NCBI RefSeq assembly: GCF_024391045.1
Contig: NZ_JANFCZ010000007.1
Span: forward strand, 62,001-126,000
DNA from: Pseudarthrobacter sulfonivorans
GTDB lineage: Bacteria; Actinomycetota; Actinomycetes; Actinomycetales; Micrococcaceae
Direction: 5' to 3'
DNA length: 64,000 nucleotides
The notes under the pieces were generated by a model that saw only the letters and a list, made by a program, of their open reading frames with translations, was not told the DNA's origin and searched no databases. Below, piece by piece: positions 50,052-58,167 of this stretch. Position 1 is the first letter of the stretch. Each line of letters opens with the position of its first letter. Made by a program: the position numbers and the translations under genes.

Positions 50052-50396
50052 ATGAAGACCACTTTTAACGCCCTGATCGTCCCTGCCCACCTCACGCAAC
50101 CTGTGCGCATCGAGACCGTGGACACGGACATGGAGGCACTGCAGAAGTTGGTTGCAGGAAACATCGAATCCATCACGAGCCGGGACTGGCACGTCTACTT
50201 GAACGATGAGGGCAGCCGCCTGCCCCAGAACGTGCGGGCCGAAGTACTCGCGCGCGAAGCCGGAATCTCCCTGGACGACACCCTCAACGGGACGGCGGTA
50301 TTCCTCGGCCACGGGGCCCGCGGACACGAGTCAGACGCCCCCGGCCACCTGATCCGGCTCGCCGAGGAGCTTTTCGACGCGCCGCTGGCGGCCTGA
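50052..50396 (+). CDS. DUF3846-domain protein
   Basis: A 114-residue protein with the DUF3846 pattern: ALIVPAHLTQPVRIETVDTD, EALQKLVAGNIESI, WHVYLNDEGSRLPQNVRAEV and GTAVFLGHGARG. The family is often found on phages, plasmids and accessory regions and has no known function. The ATG at 50052 is used, as AAGGA is 7 nt upstream; an ATG at 50046 is too close to it. It lies convergent to the MarR gene with a strong terminator between. Confidence 0.75.
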   Translation: MKTTFNALIVPAHLTQPVRIETVDTDMEALQKLVAGNIESITSRDWHVYLNDEGSRLPQNVRAEVLAREAGISLDDTLNGTAVFLGHGARGHESDAPGHLIRLAEELFDAPLAA

Positions 50397-50436
50397 CCGC
50401 CCCGGGGGATACGGCAAAGGTTTGCCACACAAAAAA

Positions 50437-50476
50437 GAGACGTACGACGGCGGGAGGTCCCGCCGTCGTACGTCTC
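50437..50476. terminator. Dispersed palindrome copy 9 with T-run; MarR terminator
   Basis: An 18-bp perfect stem, GAGACGTACGACGGCGGG against its complement, with loop AGGT. On the minus strand it is followed directly by TTTTTT (50431-50436 read in reverse), which makes it a classical intrinsic terminator for the MarR/efflux operon. It is the longest and cleanest copy of the family. Confidence 0.88.
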
Positions 50477-50548
50477 AGTCATTGCCCAATCACCTGCGGT
50501 CCTCGCCAGGAGGAATCCGGCCGCGGAGGACCGGCGGCCGGGCACCTC

Positions 50549-51016
50549 TTATGACAGGGACGCTATCTTGGCCAGGAGTCCGGCGAAGCGGTGGACTTCA
50601 TCGATGTCCCACTCCGAGAGCCGATCGTGGAGTACCTGGCGCACCTGGGCAAGGTTCGCGTCGTAGCGCGAGTGGGCCTCCGGGGTCATTGACACAAGCT
50701 GGGCCCTCCCGTCGCTGGGATCGATGGTCCTGGTGACGAAGTTCAGCGACTCAAGCTGCTTGATGGTCCGGCTCATCATCGCCTTATCCGAGCCCAGTTC
50801 GTGGGCCAGCCAGCCCTGTTGTCGGGGCCCTGTCCGGGAAAGCGTGGTGAGCACCATGAATCCCTGGGGCTGTAGCGCCGGGTGGATGGCCACAGCGTGG
50901 GTCCGGATACTGTTCCGGGCCCGGATCAGCAACGTACCAAGTTGCTTCTCCACGTCAGCGATCGCGCCATCGAAGTCGGCGTTGTCCGGTGCGGCTAACG
51001 GGGCGGTGTCGATCAC
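50549..51016 (-). CDS. MarR-family regulator
   Basis: A 155-residue MarR protein. The winged HTH has WLAHELGSDKAMMSRTIKQL and FVTRTIDPSDGRAQLVSMTP (the wing with DxRA-type residues). It follows the DHA2 efflux gene by 8 bp on the same strand, so it is co-transcribed and probably represses the operon through the repeats at 52761-52795. Confidence 0.88.
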   Translation of the reverse strand: MIDTAPLAAPDNADFDGAIADVEKQLGTLLIRARNSIRTHAVAIHPALQPQGFMVLTTLSRTGPRQQGWLAHELGSDKAMMSRTIKQLESLNFVTRTIDPSDGRAQLVSMTPEAHSRYDANLAQVRQVLHDRLSEWDIDEVHRFAGLLAKIASLS

Positions 51017-51024
51017 TGGGTGTC

Positions 51025-52737
51025 CTACCTCAACACTGTTTCGTTTTCGTCGTCCAGCCGCGGAGTGACTGCAACGGCAGCCTCACTCACCTCGGCCAGG
51101 TTCTGCTCGGCGGCTTCCAGGCCTTGGTGCGCGGTTGCTGCAGCGTCGCTCTTCTCCCGCTGATGCCGGGTCTGGGTGCTCAGTTCCAGGTTTGGCATGA
51201 ACACGATCGCCAGGATGGTGAGGATGCTCAAGGGGGCGGCCACCATGAAGATGTGGGCCACGGCGTCACCGTACGTGGACTCGATAATGGTGCGTACCGA
51301 GTCCGGCAGGCTGTGCACCGAGGGGATGTTTCCGCTGGCCAGGGCGGCGCCAATTTCCTTGCCCTGCTCGCCGAGCCCAACGATGGCAGCCTGCAGGTCT
51401 GCAGCCTTGGCGGCCATCAGGTCAACCACCTTGGTGCCCATGATGGCGCCCAGGACTGAGACGCCGATCGTTCCGCCGAGGGACCTGAAGAACGCGATTC
51501 CCGAGCTGGCCACGCCGATTTCGGCCGGGGTGACGGCATTCTGGACGATCAGCACCAGGTTCTGCATGACCATGCCCAGGCCTGCGCCGAGGGTGAACAT
51601 ATACAGCGAGACCAGGATGAAGTCGGTGTCGTAGTGGATGGTGCCCAGCAGGTACAGGCCGGCCAGTTGGAGGACCGAGCCGATGACCATGATGGACTTC
51701 CACTTGCCGTGCTTGGAGATCAGCGCGCCGGCAATGGTGGAAATGATCAGCAGCCCCGCCATCATGGGAATGGTCATGAGCCCGGACTGGGTTGCATTCG
51801 CGCCACGGGCCAGCTGCATGTACTGGGCCAGGAAGACCGAGGTGCCGAACATGGATACACCCACGGAGATGGAGGCAATCACCGAGAGGGTGAACGTGCG
51901 GTTCTTGAACATGGAGAGCGGGATGATGGGCTCCGACGCCTTGAACTCCACGAAGACGAACGCGATCAGGGCAACAACGGCGCCGCCCACCATCAGGGCA
52001 GAGGTGGTGCTGGCCCACTCGAACTGGTGCCCGGCCAGGGAAACCCAGATCAGCAACAGCGCGACGCCTGCAGAGAGCAGCGCGATCCCGGCGTAGTCGA
52101 TGGAAACCTTGCGTTTGGGCTTGACGGGCAGGTGCAGGGTCTTCTGGATCAGGATGATGGCAACCGCGGCAAAAGGGAGCGCCACGAAGAAGTTCCAGCG
52201 CCAGTTGAGGGAGTCGGTGATGAAGCCGCCGATCAGCGGTCCGCCCACGGTACCCAGCGCCATGACAGCACCGAACAGGCCCATGTACTTGCCACGTTCA
52301 CGCGGGGAGATGATGTCTGCCATGACAATCTGGCTCAGCGCCGTCAAGCCGCCGGCGCCCAGGCCCTGGAAGACGCGCATGGTGATGAGCATCGTGGTGT
52401 CCTGGGAGAATCCGGCGATTGCCGAGGCAACCACGAAGATCAGCAGCGAGAGCTGCAGCAGCACCTTGCGGTTGGAAAGGTCGGCGAGCTTGCCCCAGAT
52501 GGGCGTGGAAATGGTCGTGGCCAGCAGGGTGGCTGTGACCACCCAGGTGTAAGCCGTCTGGTCGCCGTGCAGGTCCGAGAGGATAACCGGAAGCGACGTG
52601 GACACCACGGTCCCGGCCAGAATCGAGACGAACATGCCCATCAGGAGGCCGGTCAGGGCCTGGATGACCTGGCGGTGGGTCATGCCCGAATCGGACAATC
52701 CCGGGCCGGCCTTTGTAGGTTCGGATTTCTGAGACAC
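51025..52737 (-). CDS. DHA2-family MFS multidrug efflux transporter
   Basis: A 570-residue MFS efflux pump of the 14-helix DHA2 type. It begins QVIQALTGLLMGMFVSILAG, has GKLADLSNRKVLL in loop 2-3, RVFQGLGAGGLTALSQIVMA in helix 4 and GGPLIGGFITD in helix 5 (the antiporter motif). The GTG at 52737 is chosen, with GGAG 5 nt upstream; the longer frame to 52845 runs through the operator. A polar C-terminal tail of about 50 residues follows. It probably exports drugs or toxic compounds and is controlled by the MarR encoded just downstream. Confidence 0.9.
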   Translation of the reverse strand: MSQKSEPTKAGPGLSDSGMTHRQVIQALTGLLMGMFVSILAGTVVSTSLPVILSDLHGDQTAYTWVVTATLLATTISTPIWGKLADLSNRKVLLQLSLLIFVVASAIAGFSQDTTMLITMRVFQGLGAGGLTALSQIVMADIISPRERGKYMGLFGAVMALGTVGGPLIGGFITDSLNWRWNFFVALPFAAVAIILIQKTLHLPVKPKRKVSIDYAGIALLSAGVALLLIWVSLAGHQFEWASTTSALMVGGAVVALIAFVFVEFKASEPIIPLSMFKNRTFTLSVIASISVGVSMFGTSVFLAQYMQLARGANATQSGLMTIPMMAGLLIISTIAGALISKHGKWKSIMVIGSVLQLAGLYLLGTIHYDTDFILVSLYMFTLGAGLGMVMQNLVLIVQNAVTPAEIGVASSGIAFFRSLGGTIGVSVLGAIMGTKVVDLMAAKAADLQAAIVGLGEQGKEIGAALASGNIPSVHSLPDSVRTIIESTYGDAVAHIFMVAAPLSILTILAIVFMPNLELSTQTRHQREKSDAAATAHQGLEAAEQNLAEVSEAAVAVTPRLDDENETVLR

Positions 52738-52760
52738 GAGGGCTCCAAAGAAAGGGAAAT

Positions 52761-52795
52761 GGTTGATTAACAACAACCATAACCGATTTTGGTTG
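52761..52795. promoter_or_regulatory. MarR-type operator and promoter of the efflux operon
   Basis: CAACCA (52774-52779) and TGGTTG (52790-52795) form an inverted repeat with a 10-bp spacer, and GGTTG (52761-52765) with CAACC (52774-52778) a second one. On the minus strand a -35-like TTGCCC and -10-like TTATGG 17 bp apart overlap them. A repressor bound here would block the polymerase. Confidence 0.55.
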
Positions 52796-52872
52796 CTTTG
52801 GGCAACTAACTTGCGGTGAACTGCGCCTCGGTATGCGAATGGCATCTGCGCGAGGTTATGCCCCGCGCCAAC

Positions 52873-53886
52873 TCATCGGGGAATAAGTGAGCTTTCGGCC
52901 TCAGTGCCTTGGGCCTCAGTGCCGGCAGCATCAGCGGCCGCGACCGCCGTCGTGCGTTTGCGCGGGATGGGGACGGTGAGGACGAACAGGCTGGCGGCGA
53001 TCATCGCGGCACCCACCCAGCCGTGCTCCGGCAGGCGTTCGCCCACCACAACCACCGCGAGGACGGCCGCCACCACTGTCTCGGCGAGTGACAGGGTGGT
53101 GGCCGTGCTGGCACGCACCCGGGCGAGGCCCCAGCCGAACAGGACGTAGCCGGCGAACATGGGCACAAGCGCCATGTAGGCACCCACAGCGAAGTTCTGC
53201 CAGGAGGCGATGAGTGGAGTTCCGGTGACAAGCAGAACGGGCATCAGCAGCAGTCCGCCGACGCCAAAAACGCTGCCCATGACCGCTCGTGATGGGACGC
53301 CCGCGTTGATGAGGCGGTGGGCGGCCCAGGAGTAGAGGGCATAGGTGAGCCCGGCCAGAAGGCCCAGCGCGATGCCCGCGGGTGCGGAGGAAGTCGAAGC
53401 TGCAGGTCTGAGGCCGCCATCGGCATTGCCTGCCCCGGCAAGGCATAGCAGCACGGCGCCACCGACGCCGAGGAGGGCCCCGGCAGTCCACCGGCCCGTC
53501 AGCGGCCGCCTGTCCACCACGCGCTCGATGATGGCGGAGGCCAGGGGAGCAGAGCCAATGGAGACCACCGTTCCCACGGCCACGCCAGCCAGATGCATGG
53601 ACGAGTAAAAGGCCAGCGGATACAGTGCAACGGCCAGCGTCCCCAGAGCCAAGATGGGCCACTGGCTTCGAAGGTCGGCCCGGAATGCCCGCATGGGACC
53701 GGCCGCTATGCCCGCCTGGAGGAGGCCGCCGAGGCCCATGGCTGCGGCGCCGATCGCCAGCGGGCTGACATCGGGCGCAAACGTGGCCGCCGTGCCGGTG
53801 GTGCCCCACAAGACCGACGCCGCGAGCACAAACACAGCACCCCAAGCGGAGCCGGGGAAACGCGCCGGCTTCCCGGCGCCTGTCAC
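52873..53886 (-). CDS. EamA/DMT-family transporter
   Basis: A 337-residue drug/metabolite transporter with ten predicted helices in two EamA repeats (first around VFVLAASVLWGTTGTAATFA, second around GLLAGLTYALYSWAAHRLIN). The GTG start overlaps the stop of the TetR gene (GTGA), so it is co-transcribed with its likely repressor. The family exports amino acids or small metabolites. Confidence 0.88.
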   Translation of the reverse strand: MTGAGKPARFPGSAWGAVFVLAASVLWGTTGTAATFAPDVSPLAIGAAAMGLGGLLQAGIAAGPMRAFRADLRSQWPILALGTLAVALYPLAFYSSMHLAGVAVGTVVSIGSAPLASAIIERVVDRRPLTGRWTAGALLGVGGAVLLCLAGAGNADGGLRPAASTSSAPAGIALGLLAGLTYALYSWAAHRLINAGVPSRAVMGSVFGVGGLLLMPVLLVTGTPLIASWQNFAVGAYMALVPMFAGYVLFGWGLARVRASTATTLSLAETVVAAVLAVVVVGERLPEHGWVGAAMIAASLFVLTVPIPRKRTTAVAAADAAGTEAQGTEAESSLIPR

Positions 53887-54488
53887 AGGGAACCGATCAG
53901 GGCGGCCGCAATGTCCCGGGCTTCCAGGACACTCCTGTCGCTTCCTTCAAGTCCGGCCCGCACCATGGAACCTTCCAGCAGGAACGCGAGGTGCCGGGCC
54001 AGGGGCGCAGCCTTGCCTTCCGAGCCTGGCGGGAGCAGGCCCGCTACGTGCTCCGCCAGCAGTGCTTCGACTTCCTCCTTGTGCTGCCGGACCGCCTCGC
54101 GGCCGGGATCGCCGGCCGGAAGTTCGGCTGCCGCATTCAGCAGTCCGCAGCCTCGGAAACCATGCTCGAAGGCGAGGTCTGCGTGATCGGCGTAGGCATC
54201 AAAAACGGCCAGCACGCGCTCACTTGGACTGGAGGCCTTCCGCAGGCGCGCCCGATAGAGCCCGAGCCACTCCTCATGCCGGGCATGCAGGTACGCCGTC
54301 ACGAGGTCCGCTTTCGACGCGAAGTTGTTGTAGAGGCTCTTCTTAGCCACGCCCGCATCGGCGGTGATGGCATCGATGCCAGTTCCAGTCAGGCCATAGG
54401 CGTAGAAGCGCCTGGCCGCGGCCTCGAGCAGCGCTTCGCGGGCTGGCCGCCGCGAAGTCCTCGCGGCGACGGTTTCTTTTGACGCCAT
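53883..54488 (-). CDS. TetR-family regulator
   Basis: A 201-residue TetR protein from the ATG at 54488 (GGAGG 8 nt upstream; a TTG at 54503 is another option). The HTH reads EALLEAAARRFYAYGLTGTG and AGVAKKSLYNNFASKADLVT. It is coupled to the EamA transporter, and a 32-bp perfect palindrome lies 21 bp upstream, so it very likely represses this two-gene operon. Confidence 0.88.
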   Translation of the reverse strand: MASKETVAARTSRRPAREALLEAAARRFYAYGLTGTGIDAITADAGVAKKSLYNNFASKADLVTAYLHARHEEWLGLYRARLRKASSPSERVLAVFDAYADHADLAFEHGFRGCGLLNAAAELPAGDPGREAVRQHKEEVEALLAEHVAGLLPPGSEGKAAPLARHLAFLLEGSMVRAGLEGSDRSVLEARDIAAALIGSL

Positions 54489-54509
54489 TTCGGATGCCTC
54501 CAAGAGTTT

Positions 54510-54541
54510 CTTAAGTAGGTAGACTAGTCTACCTACTTAAG
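54510..54541. promoter_or_regulatory. 32-bp perfect palindrome, TetR operator
   Basis: A perfect palindrome centred between 54525 and 54526; each arm is CTTAAGTAGGTAGACT or its complement. It lies 21 bp upstream of the TetR ATG. The core TAGGTAGACTAGTCTACCTA could bind two dimers, as some TetR proteins do. Confidence 0.8.
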
Positions 54542-54554
54542 TGCGGGAATGCAT

Positions 54555-54576
54555 GACGCCGGAACCACCCGCCGTC
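54555..54576. repeat. Degenerate copy of the dispersed palindrome
   Basis: GACGCCGG-AACCAC-CCGCCGTC keeps the right arm of the family, but the left arm has two changes. It is in the 273-bp gap before the CarD-like gene, where I see no other gene; the gap also contains GGGATAATTG (54610-54619), a possible -10 region. Confidence 0.5.
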
Positions 54577-54814
54577 GTCCGCTTTCCAAAGACGTATGGT
54601 GCCTTTGTGGGATAATTGAAGGAGCCAGGCTCGCGGAGTTAGGTGCTTTCCCCCTTGGGATTGTGTGTAATTCCGCGCTCCCACATTGCTCATCCGGCCA
54701 GCATTTATGGTGCGTCGGCTCGCTGTGGGACGACCGTCTCCGGCGTGATTACCCCAGGTACATCCGGCCACTGATGTCGAGTGTGGTTTCACGTCCACGC
54801 GGAGGCAATCCCAC

Positions 54815-55327
54815 ATGCACTTCATCGAAGGCCAGACCGTCGTCCATCCCCATCACGGGCCTGCGACAATCCGAAATATCACCACACGAACCGTCCGGGC
54901 CACCGAATCCCGTTACCTCATGCTGGAAATCCGGGACAAGAATCTCGTGGTCGGCGTGCCCGTGGAAAACGCGGACACCGTTGGACTCCGGACCGTCTTC
55001 AACCAGGCCGAAATCGACAGGCTGTTCGAAGTGATGCGCGAACCCACGGGACCGGAAGAGCCGCAATGGTCCAGGCGCATCAAGGACGCCCAGGAGAAGC
55101 TCCGGTCCGGTGACATCTTCGCCGTGGCCCGGGTGGTGCGCAACCTCATCCGCCGCTCGGAGCGGGACCACCTATCCCCGGTGGAGAAGTCGATGCTCAA
55201 GTACGCCAAGCAGCCTTTGGTGACCGAGGTGAGTCTGGCCCTCGGGCTTGGAACGGACGAGGCCGAGGCCCTGATTGATGCGCTGCCCGGCACGGCTGAA
55301 CCGCCCGCGGAGTTGGTGGCCAGCTAA
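54815..55327 (+). CDS. CarD/CdnL-family transcription regulator, divergent paralogue
   Basis: A 170-residue CarD_CdnL_TRCF protein. The RNA-polymerase-interacting N-terminal domain starts FIEGQTVVHPHHGPATIRNI, and the C-terminal helical DNA-binding part includes WSRRIKDAQEKLRSGDIFAV and ARVVRNLIRRSERDHLSPVE. CarD stabilises open promoter complexes at rRNA and other promoters. The sequence departs from the usual micrococcal CarD (for example MHFIEGQTV at the start), so I think it is a second, specialised copy. GGAGG lies 9 nt upstream. Confidence 0.85.
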   Translation: MHFIEGQTVVHPHHGPATIRNITTRTVRATESRYLMLEIRDKNLVVGVPVENADTVGLRTVFNQAEIDRLFEVMREPTGPEEPQWSRRIKDAQEKLRSGDIFAVARVVRNLIRRSERDHLSPVEKSMLKYAKQPLVTEVSLALGLGTDEAEALIDALPGTAEPPAELVAS

Positions 55328-55360
55328 GCGGGCCTGGACCGCGGGGCTGTCGGACACGCA

Positions 55361-55400
55361 CGCCCGGGTGGGGATCTGCGGATCGCCGCCCGGGCGTTTT
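55361..55400 (+). terminator. Intrinsic terminator of the CarD-like gene
   Basis: CGCCCGGG (55361-55368) and CCCGGGCG (55389-55396) form an 8-bp stem followed by TTTT, 34 bp past the stop. The 20-nt loop is long. Confidence 0.65.
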
Positions 55401-55411
55401 GGTGTGAAGTG

Positions 55412-55435
55412 CGACGGCGGTCCCTCCCGCCGTCG
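55412..55435. terminator. Dispersed palindrome copy 10
   Basis: A 9-bp stem CGACGGCGG / CCGCCGTCG with loop TCCCTC, directly after the CarD terminator and 56 bp before the next gene. Confidence 0.65.
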
Positions 55436-55491
55436 TCCTTCCCGCCTGACGCAGCCTTCCCGGCGCTGCCATACAGTGGGACGATCTCTGT

Positions 55492-55791
55492 ATGAGCGAA
55501 GACTACGTTGACAGTATTGACGACCACGGCCCGCACCAGCACGCGCATGTGGCGCCGACGACGCAGCAAATGCGGACTGTGGGTCAACGCCGCCGCGACG
55601 CGGAGGAAAAGCTGGAGCACCACCTCCAGGAAGCCCGCCACAAGGACGAACCCCATGCTGACGAGGACTCCGGTCCGGCTCCTGCCTTGGGCGGCGGCGA
55701 GAACGCTTCCACCGAGGGCGATGATAGGGACCGTGCGGACCTGACCGCTGGTCAGGCGGCCGTTGAGGGCGAAGCGTCCCCGGAGAACTGA
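55492..55791 (+). CDS. Acidic, hydrophilic protein of unknown function
   Basis: A 99-residue polar protein: MSEDYVDSIDDHGPHQHAHV, a helical and charged middle RRRDAEEKLEHHLQEARHKD and an acidic C-terminus. It has no membrane segment or known motif; the composition is that of a disordered protein. High GC at third codon positions supports coding on this strand. A competing frame on the minus strand (55324-55992) reads as Arg/Ser/Pro-rich shadow and is rejected. Confidence 0.5.
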   Translation: MSEDYVDSIDDHGPHQHAHVAPTTQQMRTVGQRRRDAEEKLEHHLQEARHKDEPHADEDSGPAPALGGGENASTEGDDRDRADLTAGQAAVEGEASPEN

Positions 55792-55879
55792 TAACCAAGG
55801 GCCGCCCTTCAATCGGAGGAGCGGCCCTGATCGGCGTCTATCTGAGGTGCTCTGGCGCTGTCTTTTGCCAATTGGATGG

Positions 55880-55891
55880 TAAGCATGCTTA
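55880..55891. promoter_or_regulatory. Palindrome upstream of the MarR gene
   Basis: TAAGCATGCTTA is a perfect 12-bp palindrome 113 bp before the MarR start, within an AT-rich patch. It may be the operator of this MarR protein. Between 55920 and 55950 there is also half a dispersed palindrome (CCGCCGTCGT). Confidence 0.4.
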
Positions 55892-56003
55892 TTGTAGTGG
55901 TGCGAACCATGCATAATCCGCCCACGACATGCTCCGCCGTCGTAGGCACAGACAGCACCGACGTCACTGCGTCGTGTGAACGTCAGAGGCAAGGACGGTT
56001 CAG

Positions 56004-56483
56004 ATGAAGAGCATTTCAGAAAGTGAAATACGGGATGGATACCGGCTCCTCATCCTGTCGGCGCGGTTGTTACAGCGCCGACAAGACGAGGTCCTGGCAC
56101 CCTTGGGACTGACGCGGGCTGCCGCAATTGCCATGGGGGGCCTCGCCGATGGCCCCCTCAACCAGGAACAGCTGGCCGCTGCCATCCACGTCAAAAGCCA
56201 GACCATCGGCAGGGTCCTGGAGCGGCTCCACAGCGCAGGGCTGGTGAGCCGGACACGCCTTCCTCATGACCGGCGGCAATTCACCATTGCCCTCACGGAC
56301 ACCGGCCGGGCCCTGCTGAAGTCCGCCCGCGATGCCCAGGCCAACGCCTTCCCCGCCGACTCGAACGGATGGCGAAAACTCCGCATGGAGCTCTCCAGGT
56401 TCGTGGACAGCCTGCAGAACCCGGAATCCGCCGAACGCAACTCAACCTCAGCAGCCGCGGCCCGGCGTTGGAGCAACGGGTGA
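56004..56483 (+). CDS. MarR-family regulator
   Basis: A 159-residue MarR protein. The HTH/wing part reads LNQEQLAAAIHVKSQTIGRV and GLVSRTRLPHDRRQFTIALT. AAGGA is 8 nt before the ATG at 56004. No partner gene is obvious; the MOSC gene downstream is convergent. Confidence 0.85.
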   Translation: MKSISESEIRDGYRLLILSARLLQRRQDEVLAPLGLTRAAAIAMGGLADGPLNQEQLAAAIHVKSQTIGRVLERLHSAGLVSRTRLPHDRRQFTIALTDTGRALLKSARDAQANAFPADSNGWRKLRMELSRFVDSLQNPESAERNSTSAAAARRWSNG

Positions 56484-56530
56484 GGAGGCTGCGCAGGGCA
56501 GCCTGGACGCATTAGGACAGCCTGTACGCA

Positions 56531-57103
56531 TTAGGGCAGTCGGGACGCCCTCAACATCGTGGTCTCGCCTGCGCGGTCCGGTTCCAACGGGACCGGGCTG
56601 ACCAGCACGGCAGGTCCGCGGTGCAGGAAACCGTCCGAGAGCGGCTGGCAGCGCACCCCGCCCCTTCCGCGCATCGCCCGGTGCGCGCCCGGGGCGAGCA
56701 TCTGGTCCATCCACGCGCAGGGGTTCGCGGGCCGCCCGGCCTTAAACCGAACGAACTGACCGCCAGATTCCAGCACGAATTCGCCGCCGATCAGCGGTGC
56801 CAGCTGGGCTCCGCGCAAAACGATGTTGCGCCGGGTGAGCAGCGGGTCAAAGGGTGCCGTGCCCAGTTCCGAGGCCATTGCTTCGAGCGCCTCGATGGAC
56901 ATGAGGGTGACAGCCGCATCCATGTGGGCCGCCTTGCCGAAAAATCGGTCACCGACGATGCCCTTGCCCGCCACCAGCTCAACACTTTCCGCATCAGTGG
57001 ATGGAACATCCGCCGCCCCCTCGCGTGCACGGCCGAAGTAGGCGTGCGCAGGAGACACCAGCAGATGCAGGATTTCGACGTTGTACCGGTGGGTTGCTGT
57101 CAT
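56531..57103 (-). CDS. MOSC-domain protein
   Basis: A 190-residue MOSC domain: ILHLLVSPAHAYFGRAREGA, ELVAGKGIVGDRFFGKAAHM (GIxGDR motif), LTRRNIVLRGAQLAPLIGGE and NPCAWMDQMLAPGAHRAM with the conserved Cys. The family binds molybdenum cofactor or sulfur carriers. It is a stand-alone protein; exact role unknown. Confidence 0.85.
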   Translation of the reverse strand: MTATHRYNVEILHLLVSPAHAYFGRAREGAADVPSTDAESVELVAGKGIVGDRFFGKAAHMDAAVTLMSIEALEAMASELGTAPFDPLLTRRNIVLRGAQLAPLIGGEFVLESGGQFVRFKAGRPANPCAWMDQMLAPGAHRAMRGRGGVRCQPLSDGFLHRGPAVLVSPVPLEPDRAGETTMLRASRLP

Positions 57104-57279
57104 GTCCTAAAACTAACCCCGTGCCGCGGACCCCGCAGCCTCGCGTGTCCCGCAGACCCCGCAGTTTAACGGGCCTCGCAGTTCAGCGGACCTCGCATAG
57201 GATCAAACTAACCGAGAGGGAGCCCCAGGCGCCCTCTGTGGCAGGCAAGCAGGCCGCAAACTACTTGAGGGTATGAATC

Positions 57280-58089
57280 ATGGCTTCGAACAATGACCGC
57301 GAACCCGACGTTGATGCGGAGGCGGGCCAGCACGGCGGCGTTCAGTCGGTGGACCGGGCCATCGCGGTCCTGGAAATCCTGGCCCGTGACGGTCACGCCG
57401 GCGTGAGCGACATCGCCGAGGAGATGGGGATCCACAAATCCACGGTCTCCCGGCTGCTGGGTTCACTGGTGAGCCGGGAGATGGTCCACCAGAACAGTGA
57501 ACGCGGAAAGTACCAGCTCGGCTTCGGCATCCTGCGGCTGGCCAGCTCCATCCCGGGCCGGCTGAGCCTGGTGCGCGAGGCCCGCCCTATCCTGGAAAGC
57601 CTGGCCGACGAATTCAAGGAGACGGTGAACCTCGCCGTCCTGCGCTCCAACGTCGCGGTCAACGTGGACCAGGCCATGGGGCCGTCCACGCTCGCAACGT
57701 ATGACTGGGTGGGCAGCCTGACCCCGCTGCACGCAACTTCAAGCGGAAAGGTCCTGCTGGCGGCGCTGCCCGCGGATGAGCGGGACCGGATCCTCAAGGA
57801 GACGGGACTGGCCGCGCGGACTCCGCGGACCATCACCAACCGGGCCAAGCTGGAGAATGAACTGCTGACCGTCGCCCGGAACGGCTACGGGGTCACGCTG
57901 GAGGAGTTCGAGATCGGCATCAACTCCTTGTCCGTGCCGGTGTACAACCACTTGGGAACGGTGGTTGGCGCCATCAGCATCTCCGGCCCCGTCTTCCGCT
58001 TCGACCCCGAAAAAGAGCCTGGACTTATTGAGGGGATGAAGGACGCGGGCCTCCAGGCCAGCGCCAGGATGGGCTACACCCGCCGGTAG
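57280..58089 (+). CDS. IclR-family regulator
   Basis: A 269-residue IclR regulator. The N-terminal HTH has DRAIAVLEILARDGHAGVSD and MGIHKSTVSRLLGSLVSREM; the effector domain has PLHATSSGKVLLAALP and GVTLEEFEIGINSLSVPVYN. It is convergent to the Rieske oxygenase operon and the nearest regulator to it, so it is the best candidate to bind the repeats at 60766-60881. Confidence 0.9.
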   Translation: MASNNDREPDVDAEAGQHGGVQSVDRAIAVLEILARDGHAGVSDIAEEMGIHKSTVSRLLGSLVSREMVHQNSERGKYQLGFGILRLASSIPGRLSLVREARPILESLADEFKETVNLAVLRSNVAVNVDQAMGPSTLATYDWVGSLTPLHATSSGKVLLAALPADERDRILKETGLAARTPRTITNRAKLENELLTVARNGYGVTLEEFEIGINSLSVPVYNHLGTVVGAISISGPVFRFDPEKEPGLIEGMKDAGLQASARMGYTRR

Positions 58090-58114
58090 CTACACGCGGT
58101 TTCCGGACCACAAA

Positions 58115-58146
58115 CAAGCACCCCGGACAGAAGCCCGGGGTGCTTG
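58115..58146. terminator. Bidirectional terminator, IclR / Rieske oxygenase
   Basis: A 12-bp perfect stem CAAGCACCCCGG / CCGGGGTGCTTG with an 8-nt loop between convergent stops at 58089 and 58168. On the minus strand it is followed by a weak T-rich tail (TTTGTGG). Confidence 0.85.
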
Positions 58147-58167
58147 TCTGTGGGGTGCTTGAGAACC

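Noticed and set aside
5623..55435. Reading the repeated palindromes as a CRISPR array
   Set aside because: Copies are kilobases apart, are perfect inverted repeats and have no regular spacers or cas genes.
55324..55992. A 222-codon minus-strand frame near the acidic protein
   Set aside because: It runs through the palindrome and the CarD terminator region and has no ribosome binding site; the plus-strand 99-residue frame is the better candidate.
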